A stretch of 45,458 nucleotides of DNA from a virus: positions 1 to 45,458 of the IMG/VR virus record IMGVR_UViG_3300003323_000295; one strand, 5' to 3'. Positions within the stretch are counted from its first letter, which is position 1, and the number at the start of each line of letters is the position of its first letter. This document shows, piece by piece, positions 15,990-24,269 of this stretch. Made by a program: the position numbers and the translations under genes. A model generated the notes under the pieces. That model was not told where the DNA came from, did no database searches, and worked only from the letters and a program-made list of their open reading frames with translations.

Positions 15990-17630
15990 TCAATGTGCTG
16001 CTGCGTTCATAGAAACCGCAACGCGGCTCGGAGTCGAATTGGTGATGCTGATGTTGACGCCCTGGGCCTGACGGGACATGAACCGGATGACCTTATTGAT
16101 GTAGTTCTGCGTCTCCATCGGCGCGTGCGCTTCCCAGTTCGCACCGTTCTGCGCGATATCCTTATCGAGATTCCCCATTCCCCAGTTGTATGCTGCCAGC
16201 GCTTTTCTCACGTCGCCGCCATACCGCTTCAATAGGAATGAGTCATATCGACTGGCGGCCCTCATGGAGTCGCCTAGATCATTGACGTTACCTCCATTGC
16301 CCCATTCCTTCCACGTGGGGTCCATGAATTGCAGCGGGCCTTTAGCGCCCTTGGGGGACAGAAGGCGGCGCCCCGAATCTGACTCTGCTTGGTACTGCGC
16401 GCCGAGCATACCGCCGGGCAAGCCAGCCGAAGATTCCAGTTGGCGGGAATCATTGATTTGCTCTGGTACTTGGGCATTTTGAACCGGGACATTTTCCTGA
16501 CGGCCAAGAACATTGCTCCAAATCCAGTTGCCCATTGTCCGCAAGCCCGTAGTCACGCGGCCTTCATTCGGGCCAACAACGCCCGGATTCTCAATGGCAT
16601 GCAAAAGGCTCTTGGCTTCCGGGCCGGCCACCTTCAGCAACGACACTGCTGCTGCTGCTGCTGAGTCCCCCAGAGCCTTCAATTCAGGCGCAGCGGCGGC
16701 CAATTGCTCATTGAAAGTGTTGAGAACCTGAGCCCAGTCTGATTTCAGCGATGCCTTAACGTCAGATGCTTGATCGGCGGTGCCTTGATCAACTTCGGCC
16801 TTCTTTGCGGCCTCAATTGTCTTTTGTTGCGCCTTCTGCCACTCCTCATCGCCATAGCTGGCGCCTGTCCGCATTTGTTGAAGCGACAGGAAATCCGTGA
16901 AGCCGTACGCCTGCGCCATTGAGGCGGCCGGCATACCTGCCTTTTGCCACGACCGATATTTGGAGCTGGCCGCGCGCGCAAAGTCGTACGTCAGTTGCTC
17001 AGCATCCTCGCTCTGAATCTGCTGTGGCGTCAGGCCGGCAGAAATCAGTGCGCGCCACTTGGTGGGGTCGCCTTGCGCATTGGCGATGTTCCCAAGATCC
17101 GAACCGCTTAGGCCGAACTTTTCGAAGTTCGCCTCAAATGCCTGCGTTTGCCCGATTCGAAGCCCAAGGCCGCGGGCCTGAAGGTTCTGGCCGGCTAGCT
17201 TGTTGACCGATGCGAAGACTGCAGTCGGGATTGCAAGCGCCGATCCACCCAGCGCCCCCAGCTTGAGCAAGACGCTGCTCATCTTGGAGATGTCCTTGTG
17301 CATCTCCTTCGAGAACTTTGCCATCTTCCCCATCTGGATGGCGCCGTCCTTGGTCTTGGTGTTGAACTTGTCTTGAACGCCGGTTGCCTGATGGATGGCC
17401 TTCGAAATGGCGCCGGCCTGAATGGCCGCAATCATCATGAAGTCCTTCGTGGACATGGAGGACTTCGAAAACTCCTTCATGCCCTCGCCGGCATCGTCGA
17501 TCTTATCGACGATCTTTTCCCATCCCTCCGGCATCTCATCGATCTGCGCCTGGTACTTCTGAAACATGGCGTAGAACGCATTGAACTTCGAGTCGTCAAT
17601 ATCGACGGTGATGATTGACTTGGCGGTCAT
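15990..17630 (-). CDS. Tape measure protein with lytic transglycosylase domain
   Basis: 546 residues, helical in the first 380, with Ala-rich amphipathic segments. Residues about 400-510 form an SLT-type lytic transglycosylase: QYQAESDSGRRLLSPKGAKG with the likely catalytic Glu, GPLQFMDPTWKEW, and AYNWGMGN. The enzyme would open peptidoglycan as DNA enters. It follows the tail chaperone in classical order and overlaps it by ATGA. The protein is short, so the tail should be short for a myophage (inference). Confidence 0.9.
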   Translation of the reverse strand: MTAKSIITVDIDDSKFNAFYAMFQKYQAQIDEMPEGWEKIVDKIDDAGEGMKEFSKSSMSTKDFMMIAAIQAGAISKAIHQATGVQDKFNTKTKDGAIQMGKMAKFSKEMHKDISKMSSVLLKLGALGGSALAIPTAVFASVNKLAGQNLQARGLGLRIGQTQAFEANFEKFGLSGSDLGNIANAQGDPTKWRALISAGLTPQQIQSEDAEQLTYDFARAASSKYRSWQKAGMPAASMAQAYGFTDFLSLQQMRTGASYGDEEWQKAQQKTIEAAKKAEVDQGTADQASDVKASLKSDWAQVLNTFNEQLAAAAPELKALGDSAAAAAVSLLKVAGPEAKSLLHAIENPGVVGPNEGRVTTGLRTMGNWIWSNVLGRQENVPVQNAQVPEQINDSRQLESSAGLPGGMLGAQYQAESDSGRRLLSPKGAKGPLQFMDPTWKEWGNGGNVNDLGDSMRAASRYDSFLLKRYGGDVRKALAAYNWGMGNLDKDIAQNGANWEAHAPMETQNYINKVIRFMSRQAQGVNISITNSTPSRVAVSMNAAAH

Positions 17631-18378
17631 GCTCGTTTCAATGCCTCGATGAGATATCTTTGCCGGTACTCCAAGACTGAACGATAGGGCGATTCATATC
17701 GCTCGAAAGTCTCAACAAAGCCCTCTTCTGCGATCCAGCTCAGGATGGAATCAAGGATGGTTCGACCTTCGCAGATTCTGCCGGCGTCAAGCTCGGCAAA
17801 GAGGCGGCGAACTCCATAGCGTTCGATGATGTAATCGACGCATTCAGGAGAGAAGCCGTTGCCTTGGCTGTTGCTTCGCGATCGGCTTTGCGCGCCATCG
17901 CATAGTTGCAGGTAAAAAAAGTGAGGGCCGATTCCGCCTCCCGCCAATCATCGGCATCAATGTGCCCCGCATTAATTGCGGCATCGACTGGCAGCATTTC
18001 CCACCCGTTTTGTCCCGGACAGAGGATCATGGTCAAGCGCTTGAGTTCGGCAAAAAACGCTTTCACTTCATGATCGTTGGGACTGCCATCCCCGTGAACG
18101 TCTCCGCGAGACAGCGCATCTTTCTTGCCCTCGTCACGGAGAGCCAAGCCGGCCACTAGCGGGCCAGACGACATGAGGTAATGCATTCCCTTGCCGGCCA
18201 GTGCCGATTTCGTCGCAGCGAGAATGCGATAGTTCGCCTCGAAGACTTCGCGGGAAATCGGTGTGTGGAAACCGTGCACTCGCACAATTTCTTCGGCCAC
18301 CTCCTTGCCTTCAACCTTCTTCGTAACGCGCTCGGTGACGACCGGGAAAGTCAGGTTCCGCTTTTCATCGATTTTCAT
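17627..18378 (-). CDS. Tail assembly chaperone, -1 frameshift fusion (GT-like)
   Basis: Fusion of residues 1-155 of the 17740-18378 frame with 95 codons of the -1 frame that begin YLQLCDGAQ and end EALKRA. The shared frame overlap is 17740-17947. The extension (CVDYIIERYGVRRLF, YESPYRSVLEYRQRYLIEALK) is well-formed protein with no ribosome binding site of its own, so it is unlikely to be an independent gene. Product about 250 residues; the T part is expected to recruit tube protein. Confidence 0.82.
17740..18378 (-). CDS. Tail assembly chaperone, unshifted product (G-like)
   Basis: 212 residues, no cysteine-based motif, mostly helical after an initial beta segment (RNLTFPVVTERVTKKVEG). It lies between the tube and the tape measure, the place of G/GT tail chaperones. 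The reading contains a TTTTTTT heptamer at residues 153-155 (ACT TTT TTT), exactly in the phase for a -1 slip into a 95-codon downstream frame. The chaperone would coat the tape measure during tail assembly. Confidence 0.88.
   Translation of the reverse strand: MKIDEKRNLTFPVVTERVTKKVEGKEVAEEIVRVHGFHTPISREVFEANYRILAATKSALAGKGMHYLMSSGPLVAGLALRDEGKKDALSRGDVHGDGSPNDHEVKAFFAELKRLTMILCPGQNGWEMLPVDAAINAGHIDADDWREAESALTFFTCNYAMARKADREATAKATASLLNASITSSNAMEFAASLPSLTPAESAKVEPSLIPS
17914..17920 (-). other. Slippery heptamer for -1 ribosomal frameshift
   Basis: Seven T in the transcript, read T TTT TTT in the zero frame. Both P- and A-site tRNAs can re-pair after a -1 slip. Confidence 0.8.
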
Positions 18379-18407
18379 CTGATTCCTTTAATCAGTCCTT
18401 AGAAGGA

Positions 18408-18458
18408 GCTGCGGCAGCCAGTAAGGTGCTGGTTTTCGGAAGCGATCCTAGCCGCAGC
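18408..18458 (-). other. Intergenic stem-loop after the tube gene
   Basis: GCTGCGGC and GCCGCAGC form an eight-base-pair stem with a 35-base loop between the tube stop and the chaperone start. There is no T run. A related element with the same stem core follows the capsid gene at 24207-24261. Confidence 0.6.
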
Positions 18459-18465
18459 AAACTGC

Positions 18466-18909
18466 TTAGAAGAAACTCCACATATTGGAGTTGATCGGGA
18501 ACACGCCGCGAAGCACAACACGCACGATCGGATCGGCGCCATCAAAAGCGCCGTTCTGCACCGAGCGAATCACCGTCTCATTGAGCGTGATCACCGGATA
18601 CGCGGACGTATCTGAATGAAGGTTGACGGTGCCAAGGAAACTGTCCGTCTGCCCCTGCTCCAACCAGGCCGCCGCGAGCGCCTGAGAACGCAGCAGGCTG
18701 CACGTTGCCGTTGCCATGACGTATGGCTCAGGCGAACGAACAGCGCCTGTTGCGGTCTCGATCTGCTCGGCGAAGTTCCCCTCGAACTCCACAACGATCA
18801 TCGACTTCCCAAGATACGGGGCCGTGATGTTCAGGTTCGTATAGGCCGGGATGATTGCCGAGGTGCGAACGCGGTTAAGGACGCCTTGAGCAATGAGTGG
18901 ATTAGCCAT
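18466..18909 (-). CDS. Tail tube protein
   Basis: 147 residues, beta-rich with the strands expected of a contractile-tail tube (AYLGKSMIVVEFEGNFAEQI, VVLRGVFPINSNMWSFF). Position directly after the sheath gene and before the chaperone is the classic tube slot. The N-terminus MANPLIAQGVLNRVRTSAI resembles tubes of beta-proteobacterial myophages. Expected at high copy; followed by a stem-loop. Confidence 0.82.
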   Translation of the reverse strand: MANPLIAQGVLNRVRTSAIIPAYTNLNITAPYLGKSMIVVEFEGNFAEQIETATGAVRSPEPYVMATATCSLLRSQALAAAWLEQGQTDSFLGTVNLHSDTSAYPVITLNETVIRSVQNGAFDGADPIVRVVLRGVFPINSNMWSFF

Positions 18910-18920
18910 TTAGGTGCCCT

Positions 18921-20468
18921 TTACACGAATTGGATTGCATTCATCGCAATTCCGATCACCAGGAATCCGTTCGGACCAACCACATTTGCTGTGAAGCCGT
19001 TGTAAATGCCGGCCGCATAGTTCGTCGGATTCTGCGTGGTGTACGTATTGAAATCAGTCGCAGTCAGCGTGATGGTCAACGCGCACTGGAATGCAACAGC
19101 GCTATTCGCAACGTTCTGCAGCGTTGCCAACAGCGTGTTGATGCCGTGCTGGTTGTAGATCAACGGAGGGATTTGGTTCGAACCGTTGATGACGGCCGCA
19201 GCCATCGCTTGCTTGCCCTGGATCTGGAACCAGTCGATGCCGTACCACCAGATCGCCTGTGCTCCATCCATCGTGGTGCCCTTGAAGGCGCACGCCGTCG
19301 AAATGCCGCCCTCCGCGCCGGTCAGAACCAGATTCCCGTAATTGCTGAGAACCGTCTGAATGTTGGCTGCGTATCCGGTGGCCGGCCACGGCGTCACGCC
19401 GAACAAGTACCGGTATGACATCGGCCCAAGCGGATTCGCTGCGCTCGGCAGGTTCACCAGCCACTGATAGAAGAATGCGGCGGCCTGGAATTCGGTCTGT
19501 GGCGCAGTCGGGCTTGGCACAACGGCAAATACCGACTTCTGCGCAGCGTAGTTCGTGATGTTCGCCACGGACGTCGTGACGAAGAAATACGTTTTGGCCG
19601 TTGGGTTGGCATACTGCGATGCCAACTCATACATCGCGGACACGAGAACCGCAGTAGCTTGTGCACCAGAGCCCCCACCACCAGTGAAGGTGACGGTCGG
19701 TGCCGAGGTGTACCCGGAACCAGGGTTCGTGATGTTCACCGCAACCACTTGGCCGTTCTGGATAACAGCAGTGCCTGCCGCCCCTGTTCCGCCGCCACCA
19801 CCAGTGAAGCCAACGGTCGGCACGGAGGTATAGCCAGACCCGCCGTTGTTGATGACGATCGTCCCGACTTCATCCTTCGAATAGTCCCAAGCAGCCGGGA
19901 CCAGGTAGGCATAGAAGACGTTCGGGTTGTTCGTGATCCACGTTTGCAGCGCGGCAATCTGGGCATCAACGCCAACGACATCGCCCAGCTCGAGGATGTA
20001 CACCCCAACCGCTTGACCTTGTGCGAAGAACGTAGTCGCCGCAGAAGTGATCGGCGATGTGCCGGACAGCGTGAAATACCCGGCTACGGTTTCCGTGCCA
20101 GGGTTCGACGTTACCGCATAAGTGAACGTCGTTGAGGACGCCACGGTTGCAACATACGTGCCGTTATAACCGGACGGCGTAGCACCGGAAATGGTGGTCG
20201 TGAACGTCGAGCCGACCGTGGGAAGAATGCCGCTGGCCACCGTGGCGGTCACGGTGCCGGTGGACCACGCAAGCGAGGTAATCGCGTACGAGGTCGCGGC
20301 AATTGCATTCACTGCAGCCAAATTGCCGCAGTATTGATACGTGCCCGCCGGCAGCGTCGTACCACCCACCGAAACGATCGCGCCGCTTTGCTGGAGCTGC
20401 GAAGGCGTCGGAGCCAGGGTGACGACGGCGGACAGGTTGACGATCGTCGGGGTGATTGTCTGCGCCAT
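18921..20468 (-). CDS. Tail sheath protein with two inserted domains
   Basis: 515 residues. The conserved sheath C-terminal part is present (SYRYLFGVTPWPATGYAANI, GAQAIWWYGIDW, ...VVGPNGFLVIG). The N-terminal half carries an Ig-like insertion at about 60-140 (TTISGATPSGYNGTYVATVA) and a Gly-rich GSGYTS.PTV.FTGGGG repeat pair at about 210-275; both are surface decorations rather than core sheath. The sheath contracts to drive the tube. Strong codon bias and position upstream of the tube support this identification. Confidence 0.88.
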   Translation of the reverse strand: MAQTITPTIVNLSAVVTLAPTPSQLQQSGAIVSVGGTTLPAGTYQYCGNLAAVNAIAATSYAITSLAWSTGTVTATVASGILPTVGSTFTTTISGATPSGYNGTYVATVASSTTFTYAVTSNPGTETVAGYFTLSGTSPITSAATTFFAQGQAVGVYILELGDVVGVDAQIAALQTWITNNPNVFYAYLVPAAWDYSKDEVGTIVINNGGSGYTSVPTVGFTGGGGGTGAAGTAVIQNGQVVAVNITNPGSGYTSAPTVTFTGGGGSGAQATAVLVSAMYELASQYANPTAKTYFFVTTSVANITNYAAQKSVFAVVPSPTAPQTEFQAAAFFYQWLVNLPSAANPLGPMSYRYLFGVTPWPATGYAANIQTVLSNYGNLVLTGAEGGISTACAFKGTTMDGAQAIWWYGIDWFQIQGKQAMAAAVINGSNQIPPLIYNQHGINTLLATLQNVANSAVAFQCALTITLTATDFNTYTTQNPTNYAAGIYNGFTANVVGPNGFLVIGIAMNAIQFV

Positions 20469-20486
20469 ATCGGCGGCCTCCGGCGG

Positions 20487-20846
20487 TTAGATGTACGAAA
20501 CGGCGAGCGTTTGGCCAGTGCCCGGCACAACGACGATGCCGGTGGCGCAGGGCCAGTCGAGATTGATGACGCCAACCGTATTGGGGATCGCTGCGATCTG
20601 GTTACCCACAGCGGCAGCGCCAGTCGTGGCGCAATCATTGGCCGTACCGGCTGCGGAGCCGGCCACAATCACGGAAATCCGGACAAGACGGCCCGCAGTT
20701 GCCTTGATGGCAGTTGCGGAGGTGATGTTGTATTGGCCAGTCTTACCGGAGGCTACGAACTCGTTACCGGTGTTGTCGACAACGTTCATCACGAACTTGC
20801 CGGCGGGATTGATTGCAGTTGCTGCGTTCAGAGGGGCTTGGGGCAT
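20487..20846 (-). CDS. Small virion protein, unknown
   Basis: 119 residues, Ala/Gly/Val-rich, mostly beta with an NPAGKFVMNVVDN start and GRLVRISVIVAG strands, no charge clusters, no membrane segment. Lies between the sheath and a connector-like gene, preceded by a terminator plus CTGGAG ribosome binding site. It could be a small tail or head decoration protein. Not recognised by name. Confidence 0.7.
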   Translation of the reverse strand: MPQAPLNAATAINPAGKFVMNVVDNTGNEFVASGKTGQYNITSATAIKATAGRLVRISVIVAGSAAGTANDCATTGAAAVGNQIAAIPNTVGVINLDWPCATGIVVVPGTGQTLAVSYI

Positions 20847-20862
20847 GGCACGCTCCAGAAAT

Positions 20863-20886
20863 GAAAAAGCCCGCTCAAGGCGGGCT
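20863..20886 (-). terminator. Intrinsic terminator before the 20487-20846 gene
   Basis: Seven-base-pair stem AGCCCGC/GCGGGCT, five-base loop, then TTTTTC leftward. It is followed directly by CATTTCTGGAG and the next start. Confidence 0.8.
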
Positions 20887-20909
20887 GGATGGGTTTAGGT
20901 GAAACAGTC

Positions 20910-21854
20910 CTATTGGACGGTGACGGAAGAGATTCCCGCCGAAAGAATCAGCCGGCGCGCTATGGCGTCCGCTGTGGCTTGGTAGTACCAAGCCTCAATG
21001 TCGATGGTCTTCTTCATGGCGATCACACCAAGTTCTGCTTGTGTGCGCTTGTGATCCTTGATCGCCGGAGTGTTCCGGAAGCCAAAGGCATCCGTTGTTG
21101 AGTACTCAATGAGCGAGACGAGATATTGAATCGCCTGCGCATTTGTGAAGCCGTACAACGTCAATCGCACGCGGTCTAGCGCGAGTTGTGTGCTCGGCAG
21201 GTTGTGCATCGGCGACGCCCCGGAGTTCGGCACCACCGTCCCTGGCCATGTGTAGATGGGGAACGACGGCACCTCCGTTAGATCCGGCTCAATGTGCACC
21301 GACACATATGGCGGTACCGCATTAGCCGGCACTAGGTACGACGAATAAACCGGCGCGAAGCTGTTCTGACTCAACCAAATCGGCAGGCTGTTCGAGACAA
21401 TCGGGCCGGTCGGCAGGTTTGCCGCACTCGTCACCAGTTGCGATGCGAGCGCTGGATAAACAGCGTCGCCCGCGTAGTGGTACAGATTGGCCTGTTGATA
21501 GAACGAGCCGCGCGATTTGAACGAGAACTGAACGCCATTGAACGTACCAATCCACAACGTGTTCGGCGCGATGTTGTTGAAGGCGTCGATCTGCGTCAAC
21601 GACGTGAAAATCACGCGATTGATATCGATCGTCTCGTCTTCGTTTTGCTCCTGATAGGTCGCATAATGTAGCGACCCCTCTGCCACCATCGTTGTGCCGG
21701 TCGCCACCCAGAACACGTACGAATCAGGGGCAAGAACCTGCTCCGTGTATTGCGTGAACGTGATTGTCTGGTTCTGAGACAGCGTATTGACGCCGGCCGC
21801 CAGAGTGTTCGCAAGTTCGCTTTGCGAATTCAGCGACTCATTGATGGATGGCAT
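20910..21854 (-). CDS. Structural protein, tail completion or connector candidate
   Basis: 314 residues with long beta-rich stretches and an N-terminal helix (SINESLNSQSELANTLAAGV). A late segment (RVRLTLYGFTNAQAIQYLVSLIEYSTTDAFGF) suggests a helical dimerisation region. Its place between connector-like genes and the sheath block fits a tail terminator or neck protein, but no family is certain. It shares a one-base TGATG overlap with the gene at 21854. Confidence 0.6.
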   Translation of the reverse strand: MPSINESLNSQSELANTLAAGVNTLSQNQTITFTQYTEQVLAPDSYVFWVATGTTMVAEGSLHYATYQEQNEDETIDINRVIFTSLTQIDAFNNIAPNTLWIGTFNGVQFSFKSRGSFYQQANLYHYAGDAVYPALASQLVTSAANLPTGPIVSNSLPIWLSQNSFAPVYSSYLVPANAVPPYVSVHIEPDLTEVPSFPIYTWPGTVVPNSGASPMHNLPSTQLALDRVRLTLYGFTNAQAIQYLVSLIEYSTTDAFGFRNTPAIKDHKRTQAELGVIAMKKTIDIEAWYYQATADAIARRLILSAGISSVTVQ

Positions 21855-22444
21855 CAGTCAAACCAGCAGATCATGCTGTCCATGTAAAGGGACGTGTCAA
21901 TGAAGCTTGGGCGGCGAGGATTTGCCTTGGCATACGGCTTTTTCAGGCGATGGTTGACACCATCCAATGCCGCCTGAGTGGGCACGCCTTCGATACCGGA
22001 TTGCTCCACTTCCATCGACGAGATGAAGTTCTTCATCATCGTCGCGATGTCCGACTCCGCCTTTGCAAAGGGATTCCGCCCCGCCGGGCCGCCCATCAAG
22101 AGCGTTTCGAGTTCTCCGGCAATGGAATCTTCCAATGCCTTCGCGATCATCGGCAGTTTCGCGTCTGCGAAGGCCTGCATGATCCCGTACTTCTCTTCGA
22201 GAATCTCAGCTACTTCGCCAGTCGATTTCGTGCCGGCATCAGATTTATGCTTGATGGGCTTGTTGGCCTTGCCCTTCTTTGCCTGCGGGATCTTCTCCGG
22301 AGCCTGGTAGTTGGCGTATGGTTGATCAATCACGCCGAGATGCAGCGTCAACCGATTTGCGGGAGACTTCGCCACAACAACCGGCGACGAAGAGTGCGTT
22401 CCTCCGCCATCCGGCATCGGTACATCAAACTCTTTTGCCGCCAT
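21854..22444 (-). CDS. Neck/connector protein candidate
   Basis: 196 residues. The C-terminal segment RRPSFIDTSLYMDSMICW has the proline-rich end found in HK97 gp10-like head-tail joining proteins (P..I.T..L). The central part is helical and Lys-rich. Order between capsid-region genes and tail terminator supports a neck role. Alternative: an unrelated tail completion protein. Confidence 0.6.
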   Translation of the reverse strand: MAAKEFDVPMPDGGGTHSSSPVVVAKSPANRLTLHLGVIDQPYANYQAPEKIPQAKKGKANKPIKHKSDAGTKSTGEVAEILEEKYGIMQAFADAKLPMIAKALEDSIAGELETLLMGGPAGRNPFAKAESDIATMMKNFISSMEVEQSGIEGVPTQAALDGVNHRLKKPYAKANPRRPSFIDTSLYMDSMICWFD

Positions 22445-22453
22445 GGTCTACCT

Positions 22454-23083
22454 CTAAGGCATGTCTGGCCACCATTTATTGCTCTTTGAGCAATTCCATG
22501 AGCCGATCATCACAGTCAGGTTAGTTTGGGTATGCAGACCACAAACCACATCCGATTGAAGGGGAACCACATGGTCAACGTGGAATGTAATTCCCAATTC
22601 ATTTGTTAGGTAATTGGCCAAAAGGTAGTACTGATCAATCGCCCGCTCATCAGACCACGTTGGTGTGGCGTTCAGTTTCAATGCCTTCCTCCTGGCGCGC
22701 TTGGCGTTCAGGCGGACTGCATTCACTTTTTGATATGCAAGAGAGGCTGCCAGCCGCTTGTGCCGGTTTCGTTTATTCCACCGATCGCCTTTCTCTTTGA
22801 GTTTCTCGGGATGTCGCTTCCACCACTCATTGGTCAGGAAATTGCAGCGCTCCTTATTTTCCTGATAGTACCGAGCGCTCCATGCCTTGTAATCTTCTTC
22901 ATTTTCGCGTTTCCACAACCTGTTTGTGGCCTGTTTGCGCGATTTATTGGCTGCGTACCAAGCATCACTCCGAATCTTGACGCACGATTTACATACGTTG
23001 AAATGACCATCCTTTAGTTGCTTGTTAGTGTAAAAGTGATCGAACGATTTCACTTCCCCACAACTTTTGCAAACTTTTTCCAT
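22454..23083 (-). CDS. HNH endonuclease with zinc-finger N-terminus
   Basis: 209 residues. The N-terminus has a zinc finger (KVCKSCGEVKSF...NVCKSCVKIR), the middle is a basic helical linker, and the C-terminal third is an HNH core (FHVDHVVPLQSDVVCGLHTQTNLTVM). Typical free-standing homing nuclease of phage structural modules. AT-richer than its neighbours; a perfect TATAAT (minus strand, 23115-23120) lies just upstream, with no good -35, so own transcription is possible. Sits between the adaptor gene at 23129 and the neck candidate. Confidence 0.88.
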   Translation of the reverse strand: MEKVCKSCGEVKSFDHFYTNKQLKDGHFNVCKSCVKIRSDAWYAANKSRKQATNRLWKRENEEDYKAWSARYYQENKERCNFLTNEWWKRHPEKLKEKGDRWNKRNRHKRLAASLAYQKVNAVRLNAKRARRKALKLNATPTWSDERAIDQYYLLANYLTNELGITFHVDHVVPLQSDVVCGLHTQTNLTVMIGSWNCSKSNKWWPDMP

Positions 23084-23128
23084 GTCAGTTCACGCATATT
23101 AATTCGGGAAGTCAATTATATCTATTCC

Positions 23129-23653
23129 CTAACTTAAGCCCCACAGAGAACCAAGACTCTGCTGCATGCCGAGCCATTGTCTCGCGTAAGGGTCTTTCAA
23201 ACTCTGCAACTGATCAAGCGTCAGCCCCTTCAAGAACTCCGGCGCCAACAGAGACTCTGATGTCGATTCGTCAGCAGAAGACTGAATGGTGCCGCCGACA
23301 AAGCCCGTCAAATTCCACGTTTTCCGCAGCGTTGCGAAGTAAGTGCTATTTGGCGGGTTCAGCGTTGCGTTGTCGGGGCACCAGTTGATCAGAAACGATG
23401 TGGCCAGGCAGTACACCGCAAAGCAGTAGTAGTCCTGGCCGATGGCATACAGCACCATCAACGTCTTCTCTTCGGCGTAACTCAAAGCCCATGGGATGTA
23501 TGGGCTATTCGACGGCAGCACGGCCGCTGGAATACCGGCCACCGTCGTCAGGAACGTGTACAAATCCGTCACGTTCGGAGTGGGCTGCGTCTGCCATGGC
23601 GCGAGCACGCCCATACCGGGCAGAGGCGGAAAGCAGATGCATGGATCACTCAT
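23129..23653 (-). CDS. Head completion/adaptor candidate
   Basis: 174 residues, rich in Pro and aromatic residues (PPLPGMGVLAPWQTQPTP; SYAEEKTLMVLYAIGQDYY). The C-terminal LAPEFLKGLTLDQLQSLKDPYARQWLG is a helical segment. The location right after the major-capsid-linked genes and before the neck suggests a head completion or adaptor protein. No family recognised with certainty. Confidence 0.6.
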   Translation of the reverse strand: MSDPCICFPPLPGMGVLAPWQTQPTPNVTDLYTFLTTVAGIPAAVLPSNSPYIPWALSYAEEKTLMVLYAIGQDYYCFAVYCLATSFLINWCPDNATLNPPNSTYFATLRKTWNLTGFVGGTIQSSADESTSESLLAPEFLKGLTLDQLQSLKDPYARQWLGMQQSLGSLWGLS

Positions 23654-23655
23654 GT

Positions 23656-24174
23656 TTAACTACCCCTACGCGGACGGCCGCGGCGACGTTCTTGTTGCTG
23701 CGGCCGGTCTTCACCGACCGTGATGACTTCGTTGACCTGGGAATCAACACCCTTTTGATCAACTTCTTCGAGTTCGACCGCGAACTCCGCAATCTTGGAG
23801 TCAGTTTCTTGTGCGGCTTTGCGCAGAAGATCGTCGGCAGCGGCAGCGGATTCTTTTCGGATTCGCTGCGCCTGCTCGACCAGCACATCCTCGTTGTCGA
23901 CCATCGTGTTGTACAGCAGGTCCAGAGGAATCGGCTTGTCGAATTGATAGCACTGACCGATAAAACCCTTGGTGCGGTCAACTTCGCTCGCAGGAACCAG
24001 CCCGTACATGCGGTGCTGTTCCACAATGCTGTCGTGGTCAACCTTCGATCCTTCCGGATAAATGTTCTTCTGCTGTCCGGGAGGGATATCAACAACCACC
24101 GGGCGAGACACTCGCTCAACCCAGAAATGAAGTTGATAGTTGAATTTGGTGAGGTTTGCTACAAACAGAGCCAT
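23656..24174 (-). CDS. Hypothetical head-associated protein
   Basis: 172 residues from ATG 24174. First half is globular (LFVANLTKFNYQLHFWVERV; VVVDIPPGQQKNIY), second half is a charged, coiled-coil-like stretch (LVEQAQRIRKESAAAADDLLRKAAQE) ending in an Arg-rich tail QERRRGRPRRGS that contains an AT-hook-like RGRP core. The basic tail may bind DNA or capsid. Directly downstream of the capsid gene in the transcript. Confidence 0.65.
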   Translation of the reverse strand: MALFVANLTKFNYQLHFWVERVSRPVVVDIPPGQQKNIYPEGSKVDHDSIVEQHRMYGLVPASEVDRTKGFIGQCYQFDKPIPLDLLYNTMVDNEDVLVEQAQRIRKESAAAADDLLRKAAQETDSKIAEFAVELEEVDQKGVDSQVNEVITVGEDRPQQQERRRGRPRRGS

Positions 24175-24206
24175 GGTTTTTCCCTGAGAAAACCCCTGTA
24201 AAGAAG

Positions 24207-24261
24207 GCTGCGGAAACATGACAGGGACATGCTTGTCGGGCGCGCTAGCCCTATCCGCAGC
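24207..24261 (-). other. Intergenic stem-loop after the major capsid gene
   Basis: GCTGCGGA and TCCGCAGC form an eight-base-pair stem. Its flanks (CTTCTAA, CAGTT before, CCTTCT after) repeat those of the stem-loop at 18408-18458. Confidence 0.6.
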
Positions 24262-24269
24262 ACTAACTG

